This document shows positions 51,067 to 60,610 of a DNA stretch of 64,000 bases, piece by piece. Every line of letters begins with the position of its first letter. Within the stretch, counting starts at the first letter, position 1. The notes below the pieces were generated by a model. The model was given only the letters and a program-made list of their open reading frames with translations, made no database searches and was not told the DNA's origin. The DNA is from Methylorubrum suomiense (GTDB taxonomy: Bacteria; Pseudomonadota; Alphaproteobacteria; Rhizobiales; Beijerinckiaceae). The position numbers were made by a program, and so were the translations under genes. Location: the NCBI RefSeq assembly GCF_022179765.1, contig NZ_BPRE01000022.1:1-64000 (forward strand), written 5' to 3'.

Positions 51067-51573
51067 CTACGCTCGAAGCGCCGAAAGGTTTCCCAAAAAG
51101 CTAGGACTACGAAGTGTGCTGTTGAGCTTGTCGTCGAGGACGTTGAGATCGGCGCCGGGATCGCTGAGGAAGCGGGTGAGTTGGGTTCGGGCTTGCCTGA
51201 GGATGTTGAGGGATCGGCGTAAGGCTTGCCATTTCTCTAGGTCGAACCGTTCACCCAAGAAGCGACCTTGAAACGGCAAAGATCCACTTTCTCGGTAATT
51301 ATGGTCTGATCGGTAGCTCCGTAGTCGCTCATACGGTTCGTAAGACTGCGCGGAAGCGGCCGCAGCGAGGGCCTGCTTTGAGTGGTTCGCGGACGTTACG
51401 GGGGTTGCACGTAGAGAACCGCCTGACTGTGGCTGACCCGTCATAGCGCCACATTTGTTCGATGGCGGTTTCTCGCCTGAAGCTGTTTTAACCTCAGATT
51501 GATGCCAGAGGTGTGGGGAATTTTTACTCGTAGTGGCCCCTACCTCATGGGCTTGTACGACAACGATCTTCAT
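51067..51573 (-). CDS. Hypothetical protein
   Basis: A frame of up to 168 residues. The C-terminal half (YEPYERLRSYRSDHNYRESG; FDLEKWQALRRSLNILRQA) looks coding and helical. The N-terminal third looks random, and the start may be the Met near residue 44. No family recognised. It lies in lower-GC DNA near the IS remnants. Confidence 0.35.
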   Translation of the reverse strand: MKIVVVQAHEVGATTSKNSPHLWHQSEVKTASGEKPPSNKCGAMTGQPQSGGSLRATPVTSANHSKQALAAAASAQSYEPYERLRSYRSDHNYRESGSLPFQGRFLGERFDLEKWQALRRSLNILRQARTQLTRFLSDPGADLNVLDDKLNSTLRSPSFLGNLSALRA

Positions 51574-52095
51574 CCTGGTGTCACTTTATGCGTGCTGCAT
51601 ACAATCGCGGTACAGAAAAATGCTTTGAGATATTTTATAGCCCACATCGACGGGCTATATTTCTTTAAAAAAGAGTTTGAGAAAAATAATTGGCTTCATG
51701 CGCAGACAGGAGCGCGGTTTACGCGTTGTCTGCATGACACCTATTAAATAAGATGTGTTTCTTTACGAGTGTCATTTGGTCATGGTCAGGCAATGAATCT
51801 TAGCAAATCCGCAAACGCTTGTACGGATTGATCTGCATGCATTATTTCTTGTCATGTAAAAATGCCAAAGTGGTAGGGAGTAAAGGAATTCACTCCATCT
51901 GATACGGGTGGAAAACTGTCGCTCAACATTCAGCCCACTGAACGACCGCCACGCGCTTTTTTTTAGGAAGCTTCGTTCCCCTCTCGCGACCCCTGTTGTT
52001 GCAGTGACCACGCTCCCCCGGTGAGGAGGGGGGTACGCTGGCCCCTCGCTCGTATGTTGCAGCGATCCTTGCACAAGCGAGCGAAAGCGAACGGG
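51574..52095. other. AT-rich intergenic stretch
   Basis: Notably AT-rich at about 51600-51770 and 51780-51900. A short + strand frame at 51499-51747 is possible but has no support. No terminator or RNA gene was identified. Confidence 0.35.
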
Positions 52096-53646
52096 CTACC
52101 GCCCCAAAGCCAGGAACCGCTCCGCCGTCCGCAGCGCCAGCGCCATGATCGTCAGGGCCGGGTTCGCGGCGAGCGAACTCGGGAAGGTTGAGCCGTCGCT
52201 GATCCAGAGGTTGTCGATCTCGAAGCTGCGCCCGTGCGGATCGACGACCGCCATGTCGCCGTCGTGGCCCATCCGACAGGTGCCGAGGGTGTGGGCGACG
52301 CGCTCCAGGACCCAGATGTCCGTGGCACCGGCCGCCTCCCAGAGGTCGCGCATGACCTTCGTGGCGTGGACGTTCAGCCGGTTCTCGTTGGTGCTGTAGC
52401 CGAAATCGATCCGCGCCTTGCGCATTCCGCGGGCGTCGGTCTCGTCGGAGAGGGTGAGCACGTTGGCGTCGCAGGGCAGCGTCTCGCCGTTGATGCCGAT
52501 CCCCGCGAGGTGGTTGTAGCGCCCGAGATAGTCGAGGAGCGGCTGCCCCCACAGGCCGCGGCCGCGGGCGACGGCGTTGGCGAAGGTCACGGGAACCACC
52601 CCGAGACTCTGGATCAGGTAGCCCCCCGCGAAGTCCGCGTCCTTCGGACGGATGAAATCCTCGGTGATCAGGGAGGAGGGGTAGCCCCGGTTCATCCGCA
52701 CCTCGTGATCGAAGGTGCCCCAGACCTGCGTCGCAACATGGCCCATGTAATTGCGGCCGACCTGCCCGCTGCCGTTGGCGAGGCCGGTGTGCAGCAGGAG
52801 GCGCGGCGTCTCGACGGCACCCGCACAGAGAAAGACCGCCCGGCAGCGCTGGCGGCGCTCTCGCCCGTCCTTCGTGTAGAGTACCGCCGCGATGCGGCCG
52901 TCCCGATCCCGCTCGAATCCGTGGGCAAAGCTCTCCGGCCGGATCTCGGCGCCGTGGGAGACGGCGAGCGGCAGGTAGGTGACGTCCATGCTCGCCTTGG
53001 CGCCGGTGCGGCAGCCCTGGTGGCAGAAGCCGCAATTGATGCAGCCCTGGCGCATCGGCCCGCCCTCGGACTTGAAATCCCGGGAGACGACCGCCGCCGG
53101 CGCGTCGGCCCAGCGGATGCCCTGGGCCTTGCAGGCCCCGGCCATCAGCTCGGCCGGGCCGTTGCGACGCACCGGGGGGAGAGGATACCGGCGCTCGGCA
53201 TCCCACGGGTAGCTCCGCGGCCCTGATACGCCGAGGAACGCTTCCACCCGCTCGTAGAACGGCCGCAACGCGTCATGCGAGATCGGCCAATCGACGCCCT
53301 CACCGCTCTCAGTGTGCAGCCGCAGGTCCCGGGCATCGGCCCGGGGGACGAAGGCGCCCCAGTGCAGCATCGAGCCGCCGACGCCGGTGCCGCTGTTGTT
53401 GCCGCCGAACGCCTCGGGCGTGGAGCCGCCGCTGAGACGCTCCTCCGTCCAGTAGATCTCATCGGCCAGGGTCTCGTCGAAGGCGAATGTCTCCGGCGTG
53501 AAGTTCGGCCCGGCCTCCAGGGCGACGACCTTCAGGCCCGCCGCCGCGAGGATGGCGAGGACGGGCGCGCCCCCCGCCCCGGTGCCGATGACGACGGCAT
53601 CGACCGTCTCGTCCTCGGAATGGATCCGCATCGTGTCGAGATTCAT
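52096..53646 (-). CDS. GMC family FAD-dependent oxidoreductase
   Basis: This 516-residue protein has an N-terminal Rossmann FAD motif (VVIGTGAGGAPVLAILAAAG, about 17-36), GVGGSMLHWGAFVPR, and a C-terminal GMC_oxred_C domain with HTLGTCRMG and NLWISDGSTFPSSLAANPAL. A cysteine cluster CINCGFCHQGCRTG (about 206-219) is typical of the gluconate-dehydrogenase-like GMC subgroup. It probably oxidises an alcohol or sugar and passes electrons onward. Its ATG overlaps the stop of the preceding hydrolase fusion gene by 4 bases, so the two products are likely partners. Confidence 0.88.
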   Translation of the reverse strand: MNLDTMRIHSEDETVDAVVIGTGAGGAPVLAILAAAGLKVVALEAGPNFTPETFAFDETLADEIYWTEERLSGGSTPEAFGGNNSGTGVGGSMLHWGAFVPRADARDLRLHTESGEGVDWPISHDALRPFYERVEAFLGVSGPRSYPWDAERRYPLPPVRRNGPAELMAGACKAQGIRWADAPAAVVSRDFKSEGGPMRQGCINCGFCHQGCRTGAKASMDVTYLPLAVSHGAEIRPESFAHGFERDRDGRIAAVLYTKDGRERRQRCRAVFLCAGAVETPRLLLHTGLANGSGQVGRNYMGHVATQVWGTFDHEVRMNRGYPSSLITEDFIRPKDADFAGGYLIQSLGVVPVTFANAVARGRGLWGQPLLDYLGRYNHLAGIGINGETLPCDANVLTLSDETDARGMRKARIDFGYSTNENRLNVHATKVMRDLWEAAGATDIWVLERVAHTLGTCRMGHDGDMAVVDPHGRSFEIDNLWISDGSTFPSSLAANPALTIMALALRTAERFLALGR

Positions 53647-55091
53647 CGTGCGGACTCCTCGGCCAAGGTCTTCCAAGGCCCGGGCTCCCAAGGCTTTGGC
53701 TCCCAAGGCTCGGGCGTATCGAGGCTCGTATTGGCAAAGCCCGGCAGGCCCTGGGCGATGGGAGCGGGGCTGTCGCCCCCCGCCCCGATGCCGGAAAAGC
53801 CGAGCCGCGCGAGGGCGGCCGGGTGGGACAGGTAAAGGCGGGCGGCATCGGCCCGGGCATCCTCGAACCAGAACCGCATCCGGTCGGCGTCGAGCCTCCC
53901 ACCGAGGGAGGGCGGCACCGTGAGCTCGCCCTTCTGCGCGAGGGTCAGAAGCGCGTCCTGCCGGTCCCCGGCGAGGACGACGAAGGGGCGCTCATGGGCG
54001 GCACGGGCGGCGGCATCGAGGGTGCGCAGGGCGGCGCGATACGCTTTGTCGTCCGCGGGCAGGGCCATGAATCGCCAGCCGTCGCCCCTTCCGGTGGCGA
54101 GGCGTGCATCGACCCGCGCCGCGACATCGAGGCCGGCGACCGGCAGGACCCGCGCGAAGACCGCCCGCAGGATGGCGAGTTCCACCGGATCGAGGGCCTG
54201 CGGGGTATAGGCCGGGTCGTCGGCCGCGGCCCGCTCGTTCAGGGCCGAGCGCAGCCGGGAATTCACCCGGTCGCTGGCGATCAGGTCGGCGTAGCCCGGG
54301 GGAATCGCGGGTGGGGCTGCGCGGGGCTCGCGAGGCTTGGCGACATGATCGAGGATCGCCCGCGCGAGCGCGTCCGGCTGTTCGAGCGGGAGCAGGTGGC
54401 CGACGCCATCGACGGTGACGAGGTGGCCGTGGGCGAGGTGGGGCAGCGTCAGCGCCGCCTGCGCGTCGGGGCCGAGATCGGCATCCTCGCTGCCGGCGAA
54501 GACCAGTGCAGGCGTACGCAGCACGCCGACCCGGCGGCAGAGATCCTCGTCGGCACCGGCGTTGAGCCACGCCTTCCAGGCCGCGGGGGCGGCCCGGAGC
54601 ACATCGTCCGTCGCCAGGTTTTCGAAGTCAGACGGAAGGGAGCCGCCGACATTGGCCCGAACGAAGGTGCGGGCTTCCCTGGCACGGGTCTCGGGATCGG
54701 CATCGATCCACGACAGCATCTGGCTACGCCGGTCGTCCGGGATCGGCTCCGGACTCGGCGGCGAGCCTGAGACCAGCACGAGGCCGCTCAGCCCGGCAAG
54801 GTTTGGATCTCCATCCTCGGCCCGGCGGGCGAGGATGAGGGCAACCTTGGCGCCCATGCTGTGGCCGGCGAGACGATAGGGGCCGGATTGGGCAGCGATG
54901 GCCGCGGCGATCCTGTCGGCCATCGCATCGACGCTGTATCCGCCTTCTTCGCGGGCGTCGCCGAAGCCGGGCAGATCGAGGGGGACGACCCGCATGGTCC
55001 CGGCCAAAGCCTCGGCGAGAGGCGTCCACGTCCGGGCGCTTCCGCCGAGAAAGTGAAGGCAGAACAGTGTGTCGGGGGCGCGTTCGGTCAT
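53643..55091 (-). CDS. Alpha/beta hydrolase fused to a gluconate-2-dehydrogenase-subunit-3-like domain
   Basis: This 482-residue protein has two parts. Residues 1-250 are an alpha/beta hydrolase with FLHFLGGSARTW-type oxyanion region (FCLHFLGGSARTW), nucleophile elbow LAGHSMGAK (Ser) and a C-terminal His in VDGVGHLLPLEQP. Residues about 265-440 match the DUF3/gluconate 2-dehydrogenase subunit 3 style (LRAVFARVLPVAGLDVAARVDARLA ... MRFWFEDARADAARLYLSHPAA). The C-terminus has PEPWEPKPWEPGPW repeats. The second part is usually a separate small subunit that partners a GMC dehydrogenase, which is the next overlapping gene. The fusion suggests that a lactone or ester product is hydrolysed in place (inference). 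Confidence 0.78.
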   Translation of the reverse strand: MTERAPDTLFCLHFLGGSARTWTPLAEALAGTMRVVPLDLPGFGDAREEGGYSVDAMADRIAAAIAAQSGPYRLAGHSMGAKVALILARRAEDGDPNLAGLSGLVLVSGSPPSPEPIPDDRRSQMLSWIDADPETRAREARTFVRANVGGSLPSDFENLATDDVLRAAPAAWKAWLNAGADEDLCRRVGVLRTPALVFAGSEDADLGPDAQAALTLPHLAHGHLVTVDGVGHLLPLEQPDALARAILDHVAKPREPRAAPPAIPPGYADLIASDRVNSRLRSALNERAAADDPAYTPQALDPVELAILRAVFARVLPVAGLDVAARVDARLATGRGDGWRFMALPADDKAYRAALRTLDAAARAAHERPFVVLAGDRQDALLTLAQKGELTVPPSLGGRLDADRMRFWFEDARADAARLYLSHPAALARLGFSGIGAGGDSPAPIAQGLPGFANTSLDTPEPWEPKPWEPGPWKTLAEESAR

Positions 55092-55111
55092 GCGCCGGAC
55101 ATCGCGCGAGC

Positions 55112-55395
55112 TTAACTTAGTTCAAGCCAGTGCGACATCGCAGGCGGGATGAACCGCGGCGGATACCGGTCGGCCACCAGTGCCTCCGTCGTCACGAGCA
55201 GGCCCGCGACCGAGGTGGCATCCTGGAGCGCGGTGCGCACCACCTTGGCGGGATCGACGATGCCGACCTCGACAAGGTCGCCGTGGGTCTCGGTCTGCGC
55301 GTCGCATCCAAAGGGCTTGGATGGATTTCCGAGCACCTTGGACACCACGATCGAGCCCTGTGACGAATGGCCGAAAGCATTTCCGGCATCTTGCG
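55112..55395 (-). pseudogene. groEL: C-terminal fragment of groEL
   Basis: On the minus strand the reading QGSIVVSKVLGNPSKPFG, then VEVGIVDPAKVVRTALQDAT and SVAGLLVTTEALVAD matches the last 80 or so residues of the GroEL chaperonin. The usual Met/Gly-rich tail is replaced by about 20 unrelated residues. No start or upstream groEL sequence is present; the fragment abuts a response regulator. It is a truncated duplicate, not a functional chaperonin. Confidence 0.8.
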
Positions 55396-55415
55396 CGGCG
55401 CCGCCGGATGGGTCG

Positions 55416-56003
55416 TTACCGGTCGGCCAAAGCCGGCGCTCGCACCGCTCGATCGACTTGCCGGAAGACATCGAGCGCGCGCCAAGGTTTGCCCAGAAAG
55501 ACAGCCCGGTCAGGCAGTTCGGCGATCCGATGGCCCATGCCGCCGGAGGTGACGACGAGATGAACGTTCGGCCACGCGGCGTCGGTGAGACTCGCGAGGT
55601 CGATGCCGTCCAGGGTGCCGGCCAACTGGATATCGGTGAACAGCATGGCGATCTCGTCCGCATGCTGGCGCATGATCGCGATCGCCTCCTCCGCCGAGGC
55701 GCAAGCGAGGACGTCGAGAACGGTTTCCTCCAGCATCGCCACCGTCAGCTCTCGCACCGTCGGATCATCTTCGACCACGAGGACGAGCTTCGATGGCAAG
55801 GACGACACCGTGCCGTCGCCCTGCCGCTTCCGGCTGACCGCGTCGCGCTGGTGAAGCAGGAGCACGAGCGAGGCGATGTCGTCGGGAAGATCGGCGTCGA
55901 TGAGGCCGGCATAGCTGTCCGCCAACCCGTCGGCGACGCCGTGAACGGTGAAGCGGGCAGGCCCAGGGCTGCTGAGCTGAGGAGTCTGATCGGCTCGACG
56001 CAT
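55416..56003 (-). CDS. Response regulator receiver protein
   Basis: This 195-residue protein has a C-terminal receiver domain (about 70-190): acidic pair VLVVEDDPTVRELT, phosphorylated Asp in LLFTDIQLAG-like MLFTDIQLAGTLDG, Thr in LVVTSGGMG and Lys in AVFLGKPWRALDVF. The N-terminal 65 residues resemble the short regulatory tail seen in small alphaproteobacterial regulators (GVADGLADSYAGLIDAD). There is no DNA-binding output domain. The ATG at 56003 is chosen over one ten codons upstream because of ggagg four bases before it. No cognate kinase is adjacent. Confidence 0.85.
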   Translation of the reverse strand: MRRADQTPQLSSPGPARFTVHGVADGLADSYAGLIDADLPDDIASLVLLLHQRDAVSRKRQGDGTVSSLPSKLVLVVEDDPTVRELTVAMLEETVLDVLACASAEEAIAIMRQHADEIAMLFTDIQLAGTLDGIDLASLTDAAWPNVHLVVTSGGMGHRIAELPDRAVFLGKPWRALDVFRQVDRAVRAPALADR

Positions 56004-56033
56004 AGCTCCTCCCTGCCTGAGAGCGCGCAACAT

Positions 56034-56967
56034 TACGGCTCAGGTTCTCGGTTAATCCATGTGAGTCGCTTGTGTTTTGAACGTAGTCGAAAGGATCTGG
56101 TTTCGGCCAAGCTGAGAAGAAATCCGTATCAGGGCGCGGATGCCCCGAATCTGTTCGGGCCATGTGCGCACCGGGCGAATGTTGTCGGCAACAACATCGT
56201 CCCATCAATGGAGATCCGTTCACGAGCGCGGGCGAAGACCGATCTTTTTCTCAAGCTGTCTTCTTGAGCGCGAGAGGGCCGACCGATGCGAGATGCCTTC
56301 TTCGCCGTCCCGGCTGGCCCAGTTGCCGACGTCGAGGGCTGCTGTGCGACACGCAGTGTTCGATGCTGCCGCCACACATCAGCAGTAAGGATGCGCCGAT
56401 CAATGTAATTGAATAATTCAAATTTGTTTTTGATGATTGCAGCATGACATTTGACGAGTCGTATGATTTTGGAAGATAGTCTGATCAACCAGTATAAAGG
56501 TTGATGCGGCGCTTCTCCGCCGTGGCTTCGATCAAATTGGGCGGAGCCCTTGCGTGGAGCCCACCGCTATCGATGGCGGCGATCCCGCCGCTGCAGGGAC
56601 CGACACTCGATGATCCGACATCGCGGTGCAGGCAATCGTCCGCCAGCGCTCGGCTATGGACGCGCTCGCGCAATGAGCGTGGTGATCCGCTCCGCAAGCC
56701 GATGCATGCCGCGGCGTAACGCTCGTGCCGACGGAAATCGCCCTGGTGCGGGGGCATCGTCGGCGGCCACGGGTTCCGTTCCGGCGATCCGACCATCGAT
56801 CGCCGGGTCGCATCGCGCGACTGCAAGGCCCGGCCTCACAGCGTCACCGCCTGAGCTTTCCACGGGTCGGAGGCCCGGCGGGCCACCGGCAGCGTCCATC
56901 GGCGCGGTCATCCGCTCCACCGGATGCGGCGGCTCTGCCATTCGTAGAATGTTCTCGAAGGGGTTCC
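56034..56967. other. Long intergenic region, no gene seen
   Basis: No frame here has a recognisable product. An AT-rich segment lies at 56380-56520. The reading upstream of the MFS start (56725-56967) is in frame but lacks coding character. Confidence 0.4.
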
Positions 56968-58233
56968 ATGGCTGAAACGGCTTCATCTTCGACATTCGTT
57001 CGGGACGCCGACCATTCGCCTTCGCCTTCGCCTGCGGAGGCGTTCGCGATGCGGCGTGCGAAACCGATCCTCTTCCTCGGGATTTTCATCTGCTATCTCG
57101 GCATGATGGTGATCCTGCCGATTGTCTCGCCGCTGGTCCGCCAATTGGGGCTGTCGGAGAGCCAGGGCGGCTGGATGATCTCGATCGGTGCCGCCACCAT
57201 GGTCCTGGCGAGTGCGCGTTGGGGCCGCCTGAGCGACAAGATCGGCCGCCGGCCGGTGATCCTCGCCGGATTTGCCGGTCTCGCAGCGAGCTATGCGGCC
57301 TACACGGCCTGCGTCATGCTCGGTCTCGCCGGCGCCTTGGCCGGGACCACATTGCTCGCGGCCCTGATCCTCGGCCGAGCCCTGATCGGCGTGTTCATTC
57401 CGGCCGTACCGACCGCGTCGCAGGCCTACATGGCGGATGTCACCGACGAGGCCGGTCGCAGTGCGGGGATGGCGCTGGTGAGCGCGGCCAACGGCATGGC
57501 GCTGATCCTCGGCCCTGCAATCGGCGGTGTGCTGCTGCTCGGAGGCCTGCTTTGGCCGCTCTATGCCGCGACAATGCTGCCGCTCATGGGCCTCGGCGCC
57601 ATGCTCCTGGTGCTCCGGAGCACGCGGCCGAAATCGATGGCCGCGCAGGAGCCGCTGCGGCCCTGGCACGCCGATCTATGGCCCTGGCTGCTCGTGGGCC
57701 TCGGTGCCATGACGGTGATCGTCACGCTGCAGATCAACGCGGGCTTCTACCTGCAGGATCGGTTGGGATTGTCGGCGCTGGAGACCGGCAGGACGCTCGC
57801 CATGGCGCTCACCATCACCGGCCTCGTCCTGCTGTTGGTTCAAGTCGTTCAGGTCAAGCTGCTGCGATGGCAGGCGGGCCGCATGGTGACGGTTGGCATC
57901 CCCGTCTTCGCCGCCGGCATCCTGATCCTGCTCATGACGATGTCGCTGTGGAGCTACTATGTCGCTTTCGCCCTGATCGGGCTCGGAGCGGGCTTGGTCC
58001 TGCCGGGCTTCATGTCGGGAGCCTCCCTGGCGGTGCCGGGCACCCTGCAGGGCTCGGTCGCGGGCCTCGTCTCGGCCGTGCAGGGTGGGGGCGCGATCAT
58101 CGCGCCGGCCCTGACGACCTCGCTCTACGAATACGATCCGGCCCTGCCGTTCTGGTTCGTCTTCGCGATCCTGGCGGTGCTTCAGATCCTGTGTGCCGTT
58201 GCGCTGCCGAAGCGCCCCGTCACACGTCGGTGA
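56968..58233 (+). CDS. MFS transporter
   Basis: This 421-residue protein has about twelve membrane helices starting near residue 32 (PILFLGIFICYLGMMVILP). The MFS loop 2-3 motif is present as ARWGRLSDKIGRRPVILAG, and motif C-like GMALILGPAIGGVLL lies in the fifth helix. This places it with drug:H+ antiporter-type efflux proteins, though the substrate is unknown. The ATG at 56968 (MAETASSS) starts a short cytoplasmic tail, and the longer frame is unsupported. It is a single gene. Confidence 0.88.
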   Translation: MAETASSSTFVRDADHSPSPSPAEAFAMRRAKPILFLGIFICYLGMMVILPIVSPLVRQLGLSESQGGWMISIGAATMVLASARWGRLSDKIGRRPVILAGFAGLAASYAAYTACVMLGLAGALAGTTLLAALILGRALIGVFIPAVPTASQAYMADVTDEAGRSAGMALVSAANGMALILGPAIGGVLLLGGLLWPLYAATMLPLMGLGAMLLVLRSTRPKSMAAQEPLRPWHADLWPWLLVGLGAMTVIVTLQINAGFYLQDRLGLSALETGRTLAMALTITGLVLLLVQVVQVKLLRWQAGRMVTVGIPVFAAGILILLMTMSLWSYYVAFALIGLGAGLVLPGFMSGASLAVPGTLQGSVAGLVSAVQGGGAIIAPALTTSLYEYDPALPFWFVFAILAVLQILCAVALPKRPVTRR

Positions 58234-58526
58234 GCCGGAGGCGGCCGGCATGCCGGCAAGGCCTCACAACGGAAAGGCCTGAGGTTTCCCCAAGGATGCC
58301 GCCCTCACTCGCAAGCTCGCAGGGAGTCGTCGGCGCCGGCCAGTGAAGACGGACGGCTCCTCGCTCCCGCGACATGGGCCGCTCGGCTTCATCGAGCCCG
58401 GGCCTTGAGCGGGGCGATGCCGCCGAGCGTCGATCCCTTGCCACGGCCCCCTGCATCGGGCGGCGCACCGCTCGTCTCCGCGGGCGGCGCAGGCTATCCC
58501 AGGCTTCCCCTTTCGGGAGCGGATGC

Positions 58527-58901
58527 ATGTTCACCCACGTCATGATCGGCAGCAACGACTTGGAGCGCGCCCGGAACTTCTATGACGCGACCTTCGCCGC
58601 GCTGGGGGGCAAGCCCGGCGAGAGGGATGCCAGGGGTCGGCTGATCTACGCCCATGAGGGCGGCCGCCTGATGATCACGACACCGATCGACGGCAAGCCG
58701 GCGACCGCGGCCAATGGCGGGACGATCGGTATCGCCGCCGCGAGCCGCGACCATGTCCTGGCTTGGCATGAGGCCGGCATTCGGCACGGGGGCATCGCCA
58801 TCGAGAGCCCGCCCACGGAGCGTCCGAACGGGGCATTCGTTGCCTATCTGCGCGATCCCGATGGAAACAAGCTGACGGCACGGACGCCGCCGTCGCGGTG
58901 A
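58527..58901 (+). CDS. VOC family (glyoxalase-like) protein
   Basis: This 124-residue protein has a single vicinal-oxygen-chelate domain: FTHVMIGSNDLERARNFYDA at the start, a central GGTIGIAAASRDHVLAWHEA and the ending FVAYLRDPDGNKLTA. Metal ligand candidates are His 4 and Glu/Asp in the last strand. Proteins of this size dimerise to form two active sites, and the substrate is unknown. A gggagcgg ribosome-binding sequence precedes the ATG. Confidence 0.87.
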   Translation: MFTHVMIGSNDLERARNFYDATFAALGGKPGERDARGRLIYAHEGGRLMITTPIDGKPATAANGGTIGIAAASRDHVLAWHEAGIRHGGIAIESPPTERPNGAFVAYLRDPDGNKLTARTPPSR

Positions 58902-59464
58902 CGGGGCGCGCCCATCGCCAGAGGCGCACGGGCCAACCGTGACGGGCTGAGCGGGGAGGGCGCCGTAGCTCGACCTCTCCGGCCATGCGATGGACCGTTC
59001 CCCTCACGGCGGTAGGCGATCCGGGTTGCGCTCTCTGCAAAGTGCCGGCGCGAGCCCGAGCGTGACGTCGGCCATCCAAATCTTCGATACGGACATTTCC
59101 CCCGCCACGACGAACGCAACGCCGTTATGGGGCCGTGCAGGCCATCGTGGTGCAACGGGTTCGTCGGACAGCGACGAGCGGCCGGGCTTTCCGATCAAGC
59201 GCAGCGACGCCGTGCAGCGGCTCTCTCGGCCGACCGCCATCAAGGCTCCGGCCCTCTGCGGCTCGGTCCGCGGCCCGGCATCCACCAAGTGCGAGAGGCC
59301 CGTCCGACGGCGGATTCCTGACGAGATGGGACGGACCCGGCCAGGGTTGCCGTCAAGCCAGCCGGGGTGTGCTGCGCATGGGAGTTTCCGTGGCGGCGCG
59401 GCGACCGTATCTTGCGAGCTGACACGATGCGCTCAGCGCAGCGATGACAGGAGGCTCGTTGGAC
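58902..59464. other. Intergenic stretch, no gene seen
   Basis: GC-rich with open frames on both strands, but none has a coherent product or a family motif. It holds the promoter of the downstream receiver gene. Confidence 0.35.
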
Positions 59465-59836
59465 ATGCCGGGAGAAGAAGATCTCAGCGGGTGTACGGTG
59501 CTGGTGGTCGAGGACGATTACTTCATCGCTTCGGACACCGAGCGGGCCTTGCGCGAAGCGGGTGGGCAGGTGATCGGCCCGGTTGGGCACGAAGACTTGG
59601 CGCTGACCTTGCTGGAGACCGAGCGACCGAATTGCGCCCTGGTCGACATCAATCTCGGCCACGGCATCGGTTACCGCATCTCGGAGGCGCTGCAGGACGC
59701 GAACGTGCCGTTCGTGTTCGTGACGGGGTACGATGACGAGGAGATCCCGGCGCGCTTCGACCATGTCGAGCGGTTGCGCAAACCGGCGGACTTTCGCCAG
59801 CTCGTTCGCACCGCTGCGCGCCTGTGCACCGCATGA
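59465..59836 (+). CDS. Single-domain response regulator
   Basis: This 123-residue protein is a receiver domain alone: VLVVEDDYFIASDTERAL (acidic pair), Asp in NCALVDINLGHG, Thr in FVFVTGYDDEE and Lys in VERLRKPADF. No output domain is present, as in CheY-like or phosphorelay proteins. The ATG at 59465 is preferred because the strong aggagg at 59449-59454 lies inside the longer reading that starts at 59444. Confidence 0.86.
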   Translation: MPGEEDLSGCTVLVVEDDYFIASDTERALREAGGQVIGPVGHEDLALTLLETERPNCALVDINLGHGIGYRISEALQDANVPFVFVTGYDDEEIPARFDHVERLRKPADFRQLVRTAARLCTA

Positions 59837-59899
59837 CCTTCCGCCTCGCCCGGCGCGAAGTCGGTGGGTCTGTCTGCGAGAACGCCTGACGCGCGAGGA

Positions 59900-60403
59900 T
59901 CAGGGCCGGGGCGGGGACGCTGCGGCGCCGGCTCCGACGACGCTCTGCGCTTGGAGAAACGCGATGATGTCCGCCCGGTCGAGGGGATCGGCGACCCCAC
60001 GAAAAGTCATGCTCGTGCCCGGTGCCGTCTTGGCCGGGGCGGCAAGCCAGCGGTCCATTCGGTCCGGCGTCCAAACGCCGCCGAGGGATCGGAGCGCCCC
60101 CGTATAGGCGAAGCGCCGGCTGTTTCCGGCGACGGGCTTGCCCATCACGCCGTAGAGGCCCGGGCCGTTGCGGTCGCCGGCACCCATCCCGATCGTGTGG
60201 CACGCTGCGCAGGAGCGGAACAGGCGTCCGCCCCGCTCCGCGTCGGCCACCTGCATGGCGTCGCCGAAGCTCGGGTTCTCGCCCAGGGCACGGCGACGCT
60301 CCGGGGCGTCGTCGGAGCAGGCCGCGACGAGGAGGGTGAGCGCGAACAGCCCAGCGCGTGAGGGTCTAGGGGACCGGCGCGGCACCGATGGAGCGATCTG
60401 CAT
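59900..60403 (-). CDS. Lipoprotein-type c-type cytochrome
   Basis: This 167-residue protein has a signal segment ending in a lipobox-like LLVAACSDD. Class I cytochrome c motifs are heme site CAACHTIG and the axial Met region around APGTSMTFRGVADPLDRADI. Layout (GGRLFRSCAACH ... GPGLYGVMGKPVAG ... FLQAQ) is the cytochrome c2/c550 type. It is probably membrane-anchored on the periplasmic side, moving electrons. The second Met (60403) has the better-placed agga. No adjacent oxidase genes. Confidence 0.87.
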   Translation of the reverse strand: MQIAPSVPRRSPRPSRAGLFALTLLVAACSDDAPERRRALGENPSFGDAMQVADAERGGRLFRSCAACHTIGMGAGDRNGPGLYGVMGKPVAGNSRRFAYTGALRSLGGVWTPDRMDRWLAAPAKTAPGTSMTFRGVADPLDRADIIAFLQAQSVVGAGAAASPPRP

Positions 60404-60511
60404 GGACATCCTGGCTCGGTGGCCAGCGTCTGTTTGCACCGGCGCATCGCCCGTCCGTTTCGGACATGGCGTGAAGCGGGCCAACGCTTCTTTCGACCTA
60501 GAGCATCGGCT

Positions 60512-60551
60512 CGAAAGGTGGGAGCCGGCTTTCGGAAAAAGTCGATGCGCC
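60512..60551. repeat. Short dispersed intergenic repeat, copy 2
   Basis: Nearly identical to 141-180 (cgaaaggtggg-gccggc-ttcggaaaa). It lies between the MocR and cytochrome genes, next to a strong hairpin. Confidence 0.5.
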
Positions 60552-60558
60552 ACAATAA

Positions 60559-60603
60559 CCGAGAGCATCGTGCCGGATCCGATATCCGACACGATGCTCT
60601 CGG
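60559..60603. terminator. Strong hairpin downstream of the MocR gene
   Basis: Arms ccgagagcatcgtgccggat and its near-perfect reverse complement (one mismatch) lie about seven bases beyond the stop of the minus-strand regulator. There is no clear T-run. It may stop transcripts or be a REP-type element, as the neighbouring repeat suggests. Confidence 0.5.
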
Positions 60604-60610
60604 CGACAGT

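Noticed and set aside
51499..51747. 82-codon plus-strand frame in AT-rich DNA
   Set aside because: No ribosome binding site, no motif, and it overlaps the start of another uncertain frame.
56725..56967. N-terminal extension of the MFS transporter
   Set aside because: Arg/Pro-rich stretch without membrane or signal character; the MFS family begins near the ATG at 56968.
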